Positions 54,132 through 62,627 of a stretch of DNA of 64,000 nt are shown in pieces. The position numbers were made by a program, and so were the translations under genes. Below the pieces are notes generated by a model. The model worked only from the letters and a program-made list of their open reading frames with translations. It did not search any database and had not been told where the DNA came from. Position 1 is the stretch's first letter. Every line of letters begins with the position of its first letter. The stretch comes from Thermoanaerobacterium thermosulfurigenes (lineage in GTDB: Bacteria > Bacillota > Thermoanaerobacteria > Thermoanaerobacterales > Thermoanaerobacteraceae). Where the stretch lies: assembly GCF_051201035.1 (NCBI RefSeq), contig NZ_JBPODR010000008.1:38580-102579 (forward strand), in the 5' to 3' direction.

Positions 54132-54950
54132 ATGGACTGGTCAAAAGCAAAAACGATCTTGATTATTATATTTGCTGTGCTAAATTTGATACTTTACATG
54201 GGAAACTTAAGTATAGCAGAAACTAATAATTCTGTTCCATCTTTTTCTGATATGAGCAAAATGAAGGAGATTTTAAGAGAAAACAATATTGTTGTTAATG
54301 CTAAGATACCTTACGATTATAATCCTATGCCTATGCTTCTGGTAAAGCTTAAAAGCTACAGCAAAGCGTACATAGATGAAAATTTTCTAAAAGGCTTAAA
54401 GTACGTATCAAATGGCGATGGTTCACTTTACACATTTAGCAATGGTTCATTAGAAGTTAAAAACGGCTTTTTATATTTTCAGGTTAAAGACGAAAAGTTT
54501 GCCAAAATGAATAGTGATGAAGCTTTTCGCTACATAACATCCTTTGTAAATGACAAGAAACTTAAAGAGGAGTATTCCATTTTAAGGCAGTACATAGATG
54601 GTGATAAATACACTGTTGAATATACAGAAAAATACAATGGGATTAATGTCGATGTAAGCTACATGAAAGGTGTCATATCAGGCGATACATTTTCCTTTGA
54701 ATCGACGTGGCTCATACCTTTAAGAGAAGAAAATGACAAAAAGGAGATCATACCTCCAATAAGCGCACTTTTAAAGCTTTTAGATGTGAATGAAGGCAGT
54801 AAAAGCGTCGTAGTAAGAGACATAAGACCAGTTTACTATTTTAGCTGGAGAAATGCTGATACCGGCGAAGCAATACCTACGTGGAGGATAACGACGGAAA
54901 ACACGGTGTACTACATAAATGCGTATACAGGTAATTTTGAAGAGAGGTAA
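54132..54950 (+). CDS. yycI: WalRK regulator YycI
   Basis: This 272-residue protein begins M-D-W-S-K-A-K-T-I-L-I-I-I-F-A-V-L-N-L, the typical YycI start with one membrane helix. The YycI domain follows and ends with W-R-I-T-T-E-N-T-V-Y-Y-I-N-A-Y-T-G. It acts with YycH on WalK. The stop codon lies inside the terminator stem. Confidence 0.9.
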   Translation: MDWSKAKTILIIIFAVLNLILYMGNLSIAETNNSVPSFSDMSKMKEILRENNIVVNAKIPYDYNPMPMLLVKLKSYSKAYIDENFLKGLKYVSNGDGSLYTFSNGSLEVKNGFLYFQVKDEKFAKMNSDEAFRYITSFVNDKKLKEEYSILRQYIDGDKYTVEYTEKYNGINVDVSYMKGVISGDTFSFESTWLIPLREENDKKEIIPPISALLKLLDVNEGSKSVVVRDIRPVYYFSWRNADTGEAIPTWRITTENTVYYINAYTGNFEER

Positions 54951-54967
54951 AAATTACCTCTCTTTTT
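54941..54967 (+). terminator. Terminator of the wal operon
   Basis: AGAGAGGTAA-aaa-TTACCTCTCT forms a 10-bp stem followed by TTTTG. Confidence 0.92.
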
Positions 54968-55073
54968 GCGTAAGATGTTTTCGTAAAAATGCTTGTAAAA
55001 TTGTTGAAATTGTATTAAAGTATATATGTATGATTGTGAAGTTTTTTAGATTCTGTGAAGGGAAGATTAAACA

Positions 55074-56324
55074 GTGGATAAGTTTGTTATAAATGGAGGA
55101 ATACCTCTTAAAGGAACAGTTGAGATTAGTGGGGCGAAAAATTCTGCTGTTGCCATACTTCCTGCTGCTCTTTTAGCAGATACTCCCAGTAGTATTGACA
55201 ATTTGCCAGATATAAACGACATAGAACTGCTTAGCAAAATGATTCAATATCTTGGTGGAAAAACCATCAAAAAAGAGCATGAGATTACGATAGACCCTGA
55301 AGGCATCAATTCATTTTGTCCGCCGCATGAGTTGGCAAGCCAGATGAGGGCTTCATACTATCTTATAGGTGCTCTTTTAAGCAGGTTCAAAGAGGCCGCT
55401 ATAGCCATGCCTGGTGGATGTAACATAGGTGTGAGGCCAATCGATCAGCATATAAAGGGGTTTGAAGCGTTAGGTGCAAAAACGACTATAGAACACGGAA
55501 TAATAAGGGTAAAAGCAGATAAGTTAGTGGGGAATCATATATATTTTGACGTTGTAAGTGTAGGTGCTACTATAAATTTGATGTTGGCTGCCTGTAAAGC
55601 TGAAGGCACTACAATACTTGAAAATTGTGCAAAGGAACCTCATGTTGTTGATGTGGCAAACTTCTTAAATGCAATGGGTGCCAATATAAAAGGCGCTGGT
55701 ACAGACACCATAAAAATCATTGGAGTAGACAAGCTTCATGGCTGTAAGCATACAGTTATACCTGATCAGATAGAAGCTGGGACATATATGGTGGCTGCGG
55801 CGGCAACACATGGAGATGTCATCGTAAAAGGCATAATACCGAAGCACTTAGAGTCCATAATCGCGAAGATGTCTGAAATGGGTGTGAAAATCGAGGAGTA
55901 TGATGAAGAACTTAGAGTTACCACAGATGGCAGGTTGAAAAGAGTAGATATTAAGACACAGCCGTATCCAGGTTTCCCTACAGATATGCAGCAACTTATG
56001 GCGGTATTATTGGCTCTTGCAGATGGCGTCAGCGTTATTACCGAAAATGTGTATGAAGGCAGGTTTAAATACTTAGATGAACTTAAAAAGATGGGTGTCA
56101 ATGCAAAGGTGGAAGGTCGCATAGCTGTCATAGAAGGAACTCAAAAGCTTACTGGTGCGCCGCTTACAGCTACTGACTTAAGGGCTGGTGCAGCTATGGT
56201 GATAGCAGGACTTGCAGCCAGTGGCACTACAGAGGTTAAGAATATCTACCATATCGACAGAGGATATGAGTCGATTGAGAAAAAACTGCAAAAATTAGGC
56301 GCAGACATAAAAAGGGTAAAATAA
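55074..56324 (+). CDS. murA: UDP-N-acetylglucosamine 1-carboxyvinyltransferase
   Basis: This 416-residue enzyme transfers enolpyruvate from PEP to UDP-GlcNAc, the first committed step of peptidoglycan synthesis. It begins F-V-I-N-G-G-I-P-L-K-G-T-V-E-I-S-G-A-K-N and has the active-site Cys116 in M-P-G-G-C-N-I-G-V-R-P, the residue attacked by fosfomycin. D-L-R-A-G-A-A-M-V-I-A-G-L-A-A is also present. It starts with GTG. Clostridia often carry two murA paralogs, and this one lies beside the wal operon. Confidence 0.94.
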   Translation: MDKFVINGGIPLKGTVEISGAKNSAVAILPAALLADTPSSIDNLPDINDIELLSKMIQYLGGKTIKKEHEITIDPEGINSFCPPHELASQMRASYYLIGALLSRFKEAAIAMPGGCNIGVRPIDQHIKGFEALGAKTTIEHGIIRVKADKLVGNHIYFDVVSVGATINLMLAACKAEGTTILENCAKEPHVVDVANFLNAMGANIKGAGTDTIKIIGVDKLHGCKHTVIPDQIEAGTYMVAAAATHGDVIVKGIIPKHLESIIAKMSEMGVKIEEYDEELRVTTDGRLKRVDIKTQPYPGFPTDMQQLMAVLLALADGVSVITENVYEGRFKYLDELKKMGVNAKVEGRIAVIEGTQKLTGAPLTATDLRAGAAMVIAGLAASGTTEVKNIYHIDRGYESIEKKLQKLGADIKRVK

Positions 56325-56346
56325 GTCCTCATTAGGACTTATTTTT
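56319..56346 (+). terminator. Terminator after murA
   Basis: AAATAAGTCCT-catt-AGGACTTATTT, followed by TTG. The stop codon is in the stem. Confidence 0.88.
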
Positions 56347-56401
56347 GTACATAAATATAGAATAAATCACCTTATAATACACATGATAATTATGAGGTGA
56401 T

Positions 56402-57526
56402 ATGATGCAAAGCGGCGACGATAGAAATGTAAAAAGACCGTCTTATCTTATGACAGTCGTAATAATAGCTGTGATTACATCACTTGTTTTTACATACATT
56501 GCTCCAAAATTTTTGTGGGGGAAGGTGATACCTCTACCGTACACAAATACTGCTCCACTAAAAAAAGAAGTTATAATACCTAAAGCAGAGCCTTCTACGA
56601 TAGCAGAAGCTGTAGCCAAAAAAGACACGCAGGCTGTCGTAGGGATATCATCTATCGAGTATGAAAGGCAGTATTACGTGTTGGAAAAACAAGTAGAAGG
56701 CGTAGGCTCTGGATTTATTGTGGACAAAAACGGATACATTATTACAAATAACCATGTTGCAAGTCCAGAGTCAAAGAAACTTACCATCTATTTAAGCGAT
56801 GGAAATACGCTACCTGGAAAGGTTTTGTGGTCTGACTCCACATTGGATCTTTCGGTTGTAAAGATAAACGCTAAAAATCTTCCAACCATACCTTTAGGAG
56901 ATTCGGATAAGGTTCAAGTTGGTCAAACGGTTATAGCCATAGGCAATCCTTTGGGGCTTCGCTTTGAAAGGACAGTGACATCTGGCATAATAAGCGCGTT
57001 AAATAGGAGTCTGCCATTAGAAGAAAATAACAAACAAAAAATCATGGAAGATTTGATACAGACAGATGCATCGATAAATCCCGGCAATAGCGGTGGTCCT
57101 TTAGTGGATGCTCAAGGAAATGCAATAGGCATCAATACGGCGAAAGTAACCACAGCGGAAGGATTGGGCTTTGCCATACCAATCAATATTATAAAGCCTA
57201 TCATTAAAAAAGTGATTGCAACAGGTACATTTAAAGCACCTTATTTAGGAATAGTAGGGTACGATAAAGAGATAGCCAGCTATATAAATGCAGATATAGT
57301 TATAGCGGAAGGGATATACGTTGCTGACATAGATCCTGCAGGGCCAGCAGAAAAAGCTGGTATCAAAAAAGGATATATACTTTTAGAGGTTGATGGTAAA
57401 CCTGTTGATACAATGGTGCAGCTTAAAACTGTAATATATTCAAAAAATATAGGTGACAAAGTAAGTGTGAAATACAGGACATTGACGGGGAATATCGGGA
57501 TGACTACAATAACGTTAGGAAAATGA
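56402..57526 (+). CDS. htrA: HtrA-like membrane serine protease (S1C, PDZ)
   Basis: This 374-residue protein has a membrane anchor (about 15-38). The trypsin-like domain has the triad His118 (I-T-N-N-H-V-A), Asp149 (D-S-T-L-D-L-S-V-V-K) and Ser230 (N-P-G-N-S-G-G-P-L), followed by one PDZ domain (about 280-370). It degrades or refolds damaged envelope proteins. ATG at 56402 or 56405 follows GAGGTGA. The position between the wal genes and rlmH matches yycK/htrC of Bacillus. Confidence 0.93.
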   Translation: MMQSGDDRNVKRPSYLMTVVIIAVITSLVFTYIAPKFLWGKVIPLPYTNTAPLKKEVIIPKAEPSTIAEAVAKKDTQAVVGISSIEYERQYYVLEKQVEGVGSGFIVDKNGYIITNNHVASPESKKLTIYLSDGNTLPGKVLWSDSTLDLSVVKINAKNLPTIPLGDSDKVQVGQTVIAIGNPLGLRFERTVTSGIISALNRSLPLEENNKQKIMEDLIQTDASINPGNSGGPLVDAQGNAIGINTAKVTTAEGLGFAIPINIIKPIIKKVIATGTFKAPYLGIVGYDKEIASYINADIVIAEGIYVADIDPAGPAEKAGIKKGYILLEVDGKPVDTMVQLKTVIYSKNIGDKVSVKYRTLTGNIGMTTITLGK

Positions 57527-57539
57527 GGAGAATATTGTT

Positions 57540-57707
57540 ATGTATGTTGTTTGTGAAAAACATTTGGAGGATGCCATTGAAGAGTTTGTAGATGTATATG
57601 AGCAACCGCCAGATATATACATGCTTGACGATGTATCATTTACTGATTGGTTGGCACCTCATAAGTGCGATTTTTGCGATGACATTCCTAAGTATCTTGT
57701 CGTATAA
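57540..57707 (+). CDS. CxxH/CxxC small protein (BA_5709 family)
   Basis: This is a 55-residue protein. It has V-C-E-K-H-L-E-D-A-I-E-E-F-V near the start and H-K-C-D-F-C near the end, so a CxxH and a CxxC motif likely bind one zinc. The Y-E-Q-P-P-D-I-Y segment is typical of the BA_5709 family. Its function is unknown. GAGGAGAATATTGTT precedes the ATG. It lies between htrA and rlmH, its normal neighbourhood. Confidence 0.82.
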   Translation: MYVVCEKHLEDAIEEFVDVYEQPPDIYMLDDVSFTDWLAPHKCDFCDDIPKYLVV

Positions 57708-57720
57708 TGGAGGGAGAATT

Positions 57721-58200
57721 TTGAATATAGACGTAATTGCAGTTGGAAAGATAAAAGAGAGATTTATAGAAGATGGAATACAGGAATACGCCAAAAGATT
57801 GAAGCCATACTGCAATATAAACATAACTGAAGTAAACGATGAAAAAGCCCCTGAAAGCTTAAGCGATAAAGAAAAAGAAGCCATTATGTTAAAAGAAGGC
57901 TCTAAGATCATCGATAAAATCAGAAAAGGAAGTTTTATAATTTCTCTTTGCATAGAAGGTAGACAAATGGATTCGGTAGAATTTGCCCGCTATATAGAAG
58001 ATGTCATGACGGCGGGCAATTCTAATATAACATTTGTGATAGGAGGATCATTAGGCTTACACGACGATATAAAATCTATGTCGGATCTAAAGCTATCATT
58101 TTCAAAGATGACATTTCCACACCAGCTCATGCGGCTTATATTAGTAGAACAAATTTATAGGGCATTCAAGATAATGAAGGGTGAGACGTATCATAAGTGA
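57721..58200 (+). CDS. rlmH: 23S rRNA (pseudouridine1915-N3)-methyltransferase RlmH
   Basis: This 159-residue SPOUT methyltransferase begins N-I-D-V-I-A-V-G-K-I-K-E-R-F and has F-V-I-G-G-S-L-G-L-H at the SAM knot. The C-terminal R-A-F-K-I-M-K-G-E-T-Y-H-K is invariant in the family. It methylates pseudouridine 1915 of 23S rRNA. TTG at 57721 follows TGGAGGGAG. It marks the end of the conserved origin-proximal block in this window. Confidence 0.95.
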   Translation: MNIDVIAVGKIKERFIEDGIQEYAKRLKPYCNINITEVNDEKAPESLSDKEKEAIMLKEGSKIIDKIRKGSFIISLCIEGRQMDSVEFARYIEDVMTAGNSNITFVIGGSLGLHDDIKSMSDLKLSFSKMTFPHQLMRLILVEQIYRAFKIMKGETYHK

Positions 58201-58206
58201 GGCTTT

Positions 58207-58485
58207 TCACATCTGTAAACATACAACAGTGTTTTTTTGATTTTTGGCTATATATAGCGCCTTATCAGCTATTATAACAATTAAAATATAGTCAAAATAT
58301 TTCCTGTTGTATAAACTGGTTAGCTTGTCTATTCTTGCATTGTTTTTAAGTACATATGTATAAATACTTATTGTAATGCAAATAAAGAACTGTATTAGTA
58401 TAAAAACAATACTATTAGCAGTATAGTAAGTAATTAGAGTAATTAAAAATGATAAAATGATGACATAAAAATCTATAATTTTCAA
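58207..58485 (-). pseudogene. Remnant of a membrane GGDEF protein with internal deletion
   Basis: This 92-residue ORF has two membrane helices, then the start of a GGDEF domain (A-R-I-D-K-L-T-S-L-Y-N-R-K-Y-F-D). It jumps directly to the domain end (A-D-K-A-L-Y-I-A-K-N-Q-K-N-T-V-V-C). About 120 residues, including the GG(D/E)EF active site, are missing, so it cannot make c-di-GMP. Confidence 0.75.
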
Positions 58486-58643
58486 TTATATCACCTTTCC
58501 CCTATACACTTTTATACAAAATTATAAGGTAACTATATAAAAAAGTAAACTATTAAGCAATAAAAATATGTGCGTTTTAGTTTATTTATAAAGTTTGTAA
58601 TACAGAATAATATATATATGTATTAAATTTTTGTGGAAGTTGA

Positions 58644-59000
58644 GTGAATATAAAGGTGAATGGTGATTTTGATTTAAAAAAAGTAGGAATGCGCATAAGA
58701 GCAGAAAGAGAACGAATAGGATTAACGAGAGAGCAGTTTGCAGAAGCAGTAGGCGTTTCTGCTATGTATATTGGGCATATAGAGCGTGCTCAACGAGTAA
58801 TGAGTTTAAAGACATTTGTACGTATTGCAAAGAGTCTTCATGTAAGTACAGATTATCTTTTATTCGGGATAGGGGAAGCGGAAAATAAAAATAACGATGG
58901 AAAAGAAGATGCGCTAATAGAATTGCTTAATAAATGTACTGACAGGGAACGTAAAATTGCAGAAGAAATATTAAAACTTTTGGTTACATATATAAAATAG
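58644..59000 (+). CDS. HTH (XRE-type) regulator
   Basis: The 118-residue protein has a helix-turn-helix domain at about 12-72 (M-R-I-R-A-E-R-E-R-I-G-L-T-R-E-Q-F-A-E-A-V-G-V-S, then D-Y-L-L-F-G). The C-terminal helical tail ends E-I-L-K-L-L-V-T-Y-I-K. Such regulators often control mobile or accessory genes. The GTG start has only a weak ribosome site (GGAAG). Its targets are unknown. Confidence 0.82.
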   Translation: MNIKVNGDFDLKKVGMRIRAERERIGLTREQFAEAVGVSAMYIGHIERAQRVMSLKTFVRIAKSLHVSTDYLLFGIGEAENKNNDGKEDALIELLNKCTDRERKIAEEILKLLVTYIK

Positions 59001-59172
59001 TCAAGGTGCAGTTACTACACAATAGCATCTTATTTTTTTGTCTCTTTTATTAAAGATTTAAACATATAGTGATGTTATAGAGTTTTAAAACATGCGTGAT
59101 TTTACATGTGCTTTTGTGCAGTTGACATAAAGTATATTTGTATTAAAATTCATGTAAGAAGGTGTATAATTT

Positions 59173-59307
59173 GTGCATACAAATATTGTTATAGATGATA
59201 AGCTTATTAAAGAAGCCTTAAAGATAACTGGGATAAAAGCAAAGGAAGAAATTGTCAATGTAGCTTTACTTTTGTCCAAGTGCTGCCTTTACCTCTACCA
59301 AAATTAA
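59173..59307 (+). pseudogene. VapB-like antitoxin fragment
   Basis: A GTG start behind AGAAGGTG opens H-T-N-I-V-I-D-D-K-L-I-K-E-A-L-K-I-T-G, continuing with K-A-K-E-E-I-V-N-V-A-L-L. This is the ribbon-helix-helix start of VapB-family antitoxins. The frame then runs into the end of the minus-strand nuclease gene and stops after 44 codons. The C-terminal toxin-binding part and the toxin are missing. Confidence 0.7.
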
Positions 59308-60328
59308 TTATTAAACCCTCTTTTTTAAGGTCGTTTAGTACCTTTCTAATTGTAGAGTCGGAGGCATTACTAAATCTATTTCGTAAGTCGCTTATTGTGA
59401 AATCTCCATTAATATTTTCAAGAATTTCTTTTCTAATGTCGTAGTAAATTCCACCTGTAAAGTCATTCTTCGTTTGATAATCTGATATTTCTTCTGCGAC
59501 TACATCAGGTATTGATTCGCTTTCGTGTGATATAATGGCTTGGAAAAACCTTAATGTCCATTCATTAGCCAATTTTCTATTGCCTGCAAAGATTACTTGA
59601 AATTTTGGATGAAATGCAAAAATCTCAGCTATCACCTTTGACATATACGATGGCGTATAGACGCCTAATTTGTAAGGGTTTAAGTAATCAGAATAGTTGG
59701 CTTCAATGACAAGAGCCGAATGCTTGTATTTTTCCAATTCACCCAGCTTCTGATGCAAAATTGGCAAATTAGCCATGTCGGCTCTAAAGTTTTCAAAACT
59801 TTTTCTTTCTACGACGGCTTCTATTTCGTTATTGTAAAACAATGCGTAATCACCTGCTGGCAACTGCACTCTTTCAACAATGCAATTGTTAAATTTCCAG
59901 GGATATTTTTCATTTGCATCAATTAATATGTGAAGATTATTGTTTCCTTTTGCAGTCAATTTAACACGAGGCTTGTGCTCCTTTAAGCCTTGCTGTGTTC
60001 TCCAAAATATCTGTTCGTATTCCCCTTCTTTATTCTTGTATTTCTTTTTAAGAAAGAGAAATTCACATCTTTTATTTACACCACGATCTAAAACTACAGA
60101 TAGACGCTTCCCATATCGATCAATTGATATAATTGGAACTTTTTCAATGACTTCATAATCATTGGATTGTTCATTGGTATCTTTAAGGCAAAATATCTGA
60201 CTTCCAGCACCAGGCCATTTATTCTGCACAAACAGCGATAAAAGCACCGTATCGTCTTTTTTGATACTAAGCCTGTATGGAAATTTATCGCTTTTTGTTG
60301 ATTCAAGTACCCATAAAAGATTGCTCAT
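59255..60328 (-). CDS. ERCC4-type nuclease with C-terminal winged helix
   Basis: This 357-residue protein has an N-terminal beta-rich region of unknown type (1-140) and an XPF/ERCC4-like nuclease core at about 145-270. The core has I-L-I-D-A-N-E-K-Y-P-W-K-F and A-V-V-E-R-K-S-F-E-N-F-R-A-D, matching the (V/I)D-x-RE and ERK motifs, although the Arg of the first motif is Asn-Glu-Lys here. A winged helix lies near the C-terminus (F-T-I-S-D-L-R-N-R-F-S-N-A-S-D-S-T-I-R-K-V-L). Such proteins act in repair, recombination or defence; the role here is unknown. The 3' end overlaps the antitoxin remnant. Confidence 0.75.
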   Translation of the reverse strand: MSNLLWVLESTKSDKFPYRLSIKKDDTVLLSLFVQNKWPGAGSQIFCLKDTNEQSNDYEVIEKVPIISIDRYGKRLSVVLDRGVNKRCEFLFLKKKYKNKEGEYEQIFWRTQQGLKEHKPRVKLTAKGNNNLHILIDANEKYPWKFNNCIVERVQLPAGDYALFYNNEIEAVVERKSFENFRADMANLPILHQKLGELEKYKHSALVIEANYSDYLNPYKLGVYTPSYMSKVIAEIFAFHPKFQVIFAGNRKLANEWTLRFFQAIISHESESIPDVVAEEISDYQTKNDFTGGIYYDIRKEILENINGDFTISDLRNRFSNASDSTIRKVLNDLKKEGLIINFGRGKGSTWTKVKLH

Positions 60329-60651
60329 AATGACCCTTTCCTAAATATGATTTTATTACATATCTATTTTATTATAAGAAGGAGGTCATTACAACTTTTT
60401 TCATGCGACAAGTACCGTTTTAGTACTTTCGTACTAAAAAAATTAGTACTTTTGGTCAATTAGCATATTTATGAAGTGGATATATCATGAAATTAAGAGA
60501 TTTACCGGTAAGTTCTCAGACGTAAGAATTTGATTGATGAGCTTTAAAAAATGTAAAAATACTATGTACAATAGTCGGTTATGGAACTATGCATCAGGAT
60601 TGACAATACATGAAAGGTTATTTAAGTTATATTCTCAGGGGATGAATTAGT
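60329..60651. other. Non-coding stretch with repeated regulatory motif
   Basis: This AT-rich spacer holds the promoter side of the nuclease gene, the hairpin-bearing repeat at 60419-60461, and a 12-codon ORF at 60490 (M-K-L-R-D-L-P-V-S-S-Q-T) that looks like the start of a lost gene. No further gene is seen. Confidence 0.6.
60419..60461 (+). repeat. Regulatory-looking repeat, copy 1
   Basis: TTTAGTAC-tttc-GTACTAAA forms a hairpin and is followed by a second TTAGTACTTTTGGTCAATT. TAGTACTTT therefore occurs twice, 23 bp apart. A near-identical element is at 62251-62292. Confidence 0.8.
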
Positions 60652-61132
60652 TTGGGAATGAATTTTCCAATAGGGTTAAAACTTATTTTGTTTATTTTCT
60701 TCATTCCTCTTATTATAAAACAATTTAAGTTGACAAAAAATATTGTTATGGTTACATTTATAACAGGGTTTATTATATATGCAATTGAACTAATAAGTAT
60801 AGTGTTTTTCCCGATTATATTTTATCCACTTATGCCTAAGTATACTCCAAATAATAAATATTGTTCCTATGAAAGATATAATAATTTTTATGAGTTCACC
60901 ACCAATTAGTATAGTTATAAAAAATGTGGTTGAGAATATTATACTTTTTATACCACTTGGCTTTTTTGTACCGATAATATATAGAAATATGAACAAATTT
61001 AATTATATGCCATTGTTGGGTTTGTGTGTTTCAGTATTTATAGAAATCGCTCAGTTTATTATTGATTATTTAATAAAATATCCCAATCATAAATCTGATG
61101 TTAATGATGTCATATTGAATATTGTTGATTAA
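60652..61132 (+). pseudogene. VanZ family membrane protein, frameshifted
   Basis: The first part (60652 to about 60845) has two hydrophobic helices. The second frame carries I-I-N-I-V-P-M-K-D-I-I-I-F, then V-E-N-I-I-L-F-I-P-L-G-F-F-V-P, E-I-A-Q-F and S-D-V-N-D-V-I-L-N, the VanZ signature. A +1 shift near 60840-60850 separates them. The protein also stops right after D-V-I-L-N, earlier than normal. VanZ-like proteins are membrane proteins of uncertain function, some linked to glycopeptide resistance. Confidence 0.75.
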
Positions 61133-61467
61133 TATTGGGGTTTATGATTTAAAGAGGAATTAGAAAAGTATCTTTTATGGTTAACTATATTAATAATGTT
61201 GCAAATAAAATTGAATAATCAGATATGATTTGCAATTAATGCTTATTCCTGCAGGGCAGATATAAATCTGTCCCTTGTTTAAATTGATAAAAATTAAAAA
61301 AATTATTAAAAACATTAAGAATTTATTAAGAAGTATTAAGTTTTGGTTACATAAAAAGGAATTCAAAAGTTTTTGTAGAAATATGATTATAGAAAAAATA
61401 CAATAATAAACTTGGACATTTTGAAAGTTGCTAATGTTTTAACTTTATTTTAATAAGGGGGATCGAG
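61133..61467. other. Non-coding stretch
   Basis: This 335-bp stretch is strongly AT-rich. The only clear structure is a terminator-like hairpin at 61253-61280. The remainder probably holds the promoter of the GAF/LuxR gene; no box pair is convincing. Confidence 0.6.
61253..61280 (+). terminator. Terminator-like hairpin
   Basis: AGGGCAGAT-ataa-ATCTGTCCCT, with a one-base bulge, is followed by TGTTT. It could end the VanZ transcript. Confidence 0.6.
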
Positions 61468-62228
61468 ATGAAGTATGAAGTCATAAAATATGATACTCAT
61501 AAACTTTTGTTTGATGAAGCATGGAGAAGGTGTATAAAAAGAGGACTTGATCAAGATGTAAAGCCGTTTATGTTTGTATCAGATTTTTACATTTTCGATG
61601 AGAAGAAGTTGCTAATTAAAGCCTTTAGAAAAAGCATTCATGAAATATCTAAGATTAATAGTCAATTTAAAAATTATACATATCTATTGACAGATGAAAA
61701 TGGCGTCATAATAGATTTGATTGCGCCTAACAAAGTAGTTTTCTCCATTTAAATATAGGTGTTCAGTTGAAAGAAGAATTTGCAGGAATAAATGCAGTAT
61801 CGATCGCTTTAAACGAAATAGAAGCTGCATTTGTCAAAAAGAATGAACATTATCTTAAGTGCCTCAGGAAGATAGATTGCATAGCTGTACCTATCTTTGA
61901 TAATAAAGGGCAATTGATAGGTGTAATCGATATTTCATGTATGAATGGACTTACTGATGAATGTGTGTTTATGGTGTTTTTGATGGCAAAATATACAGAA
62001 TACAATTATGCAGCGCTTAAAAAGGAAATGATAAAGCAAAAATTGGAAGAAGTGGAGCTAAAGATTTTAAAACTAACAGCGGAAGGAAAGACAGATGAAG
62101 AGATTGCAAAAATGATTAATAGATCAATAAGCAATGTAAAATATCATAAGAATAAGATCTTTGAAATATTAAACGTGAAAAATGTAAAGGACTGTATATA
62201 CAAAGCGGCGAAGATGGATTTGATATAA
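61468..62228 (+). pseudogene. GAF/AcoR-like regulator with LuxR HTH, split by frameshift
   Basis: The first part (61468-61752) resembles the N-terminus of AcoR-type regulators (E-A-W-R-R-C-I-K-R-G-L, Y-L-L-T-D-E-N-G-V-I-I-D-L). The second frame contains L-N-I-G-V-Q-L-K-E-E-F-A-G-I-N-A-V-S-I-A, then E-H-Y, P-I-F-D-N-K-G-Q-L-I-G-V-I-D-I-S and a LuxR HTH (T-A-E-G-K-T-D-E-E-I-A-K-M-I-N-R-S-I-S-N-V-K). The parts join if the frame shifts near 61735-61750. As two separate genes the second would start with TTG at 61767 with no clear ribosome site, so one broken gene is more likely. Confidence 0.65.
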
Positions 62229-62250
62229 TTTCAAATGCAGCTTATTCCAC

Positions 62251-62292
62251 TTTAGTACTTTCGTGCTAAAAAATTAGTACTTTTGGTCAGTT
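62251..62292 (+). repeat. Regulatory-looking repeat, copy 2
   Basis: TTTAGTAC-tttc-GTGCTAAA followed by TTAGTACTTTTGGTCAGTT. Compared with copy 1 there is one A fewer and two substitutions. The A-to-G change in the stem keeps a T-G pair. Confidence 0.8.
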
Positions 62293-62355
62293 GTCACAAT
62301 TTTGGAAGAAACATATAATGAAATCAAACATCGACTGGCAATTTTATCAGAATAA

Positions 62356-62616
62356 CTTAAAACAGCAGAAGTCTCAGAACGAATAAAAAATGGAGGTTTA
62401 TGGGGTTATTATGAAAGAGGTACCCTTTCAGCCTGGCAAGTGTCAAACTGGGAAACTGGTACTACAGTTATAAATAACGGAGAATACTGCAGAGCTTATG
62501 CAAGAGGTAATTTTAACTAGGGAATAGAGTGTGAGGAGAATGGTTTGGTTGTACAAGATGAGTATGTTGATCTAAGAGTAAGCGTTACTCGAAACGGCGA
62601 TGTCTGGAAGGATTGA
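62356..62616 (+). pseudogene. Trp/Tyr-rich bacteriocin-like fragment with in-frame TAG
   Basis: The frame reads I-K-N-G-G-L-W-G-Y-Y-E-R-G-T-L-S-A-W-Q, then V-S-N-W-E-T-G-T-T-V-I-N-N-G-E-Y-C-R-A-Y-A-R-G-N-F-N. TAG follows at 62518, and the same frame continues to R-V-S-V-T-R-N-G-D-V-W-K-D and TGA at 62614. An upstream ATG at 62318 is in another frame. The G-G-x-W start and V-I-N-N-G block are loosely like lactococcin 972-type bacteriocins, but the match is weak. Confidence 0.4.
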
Positions 62617-62627
62617 GGTGAATGGGT

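Noticed and set aside
57592..57720. Extended N-terminus for RlmH starting at 57592
   Set aside because: The extension overlaps the CxxH/CxxC gene in another frame, while the TTG at 57721 has TGGAGGGAG and gives the normal RlmH start.
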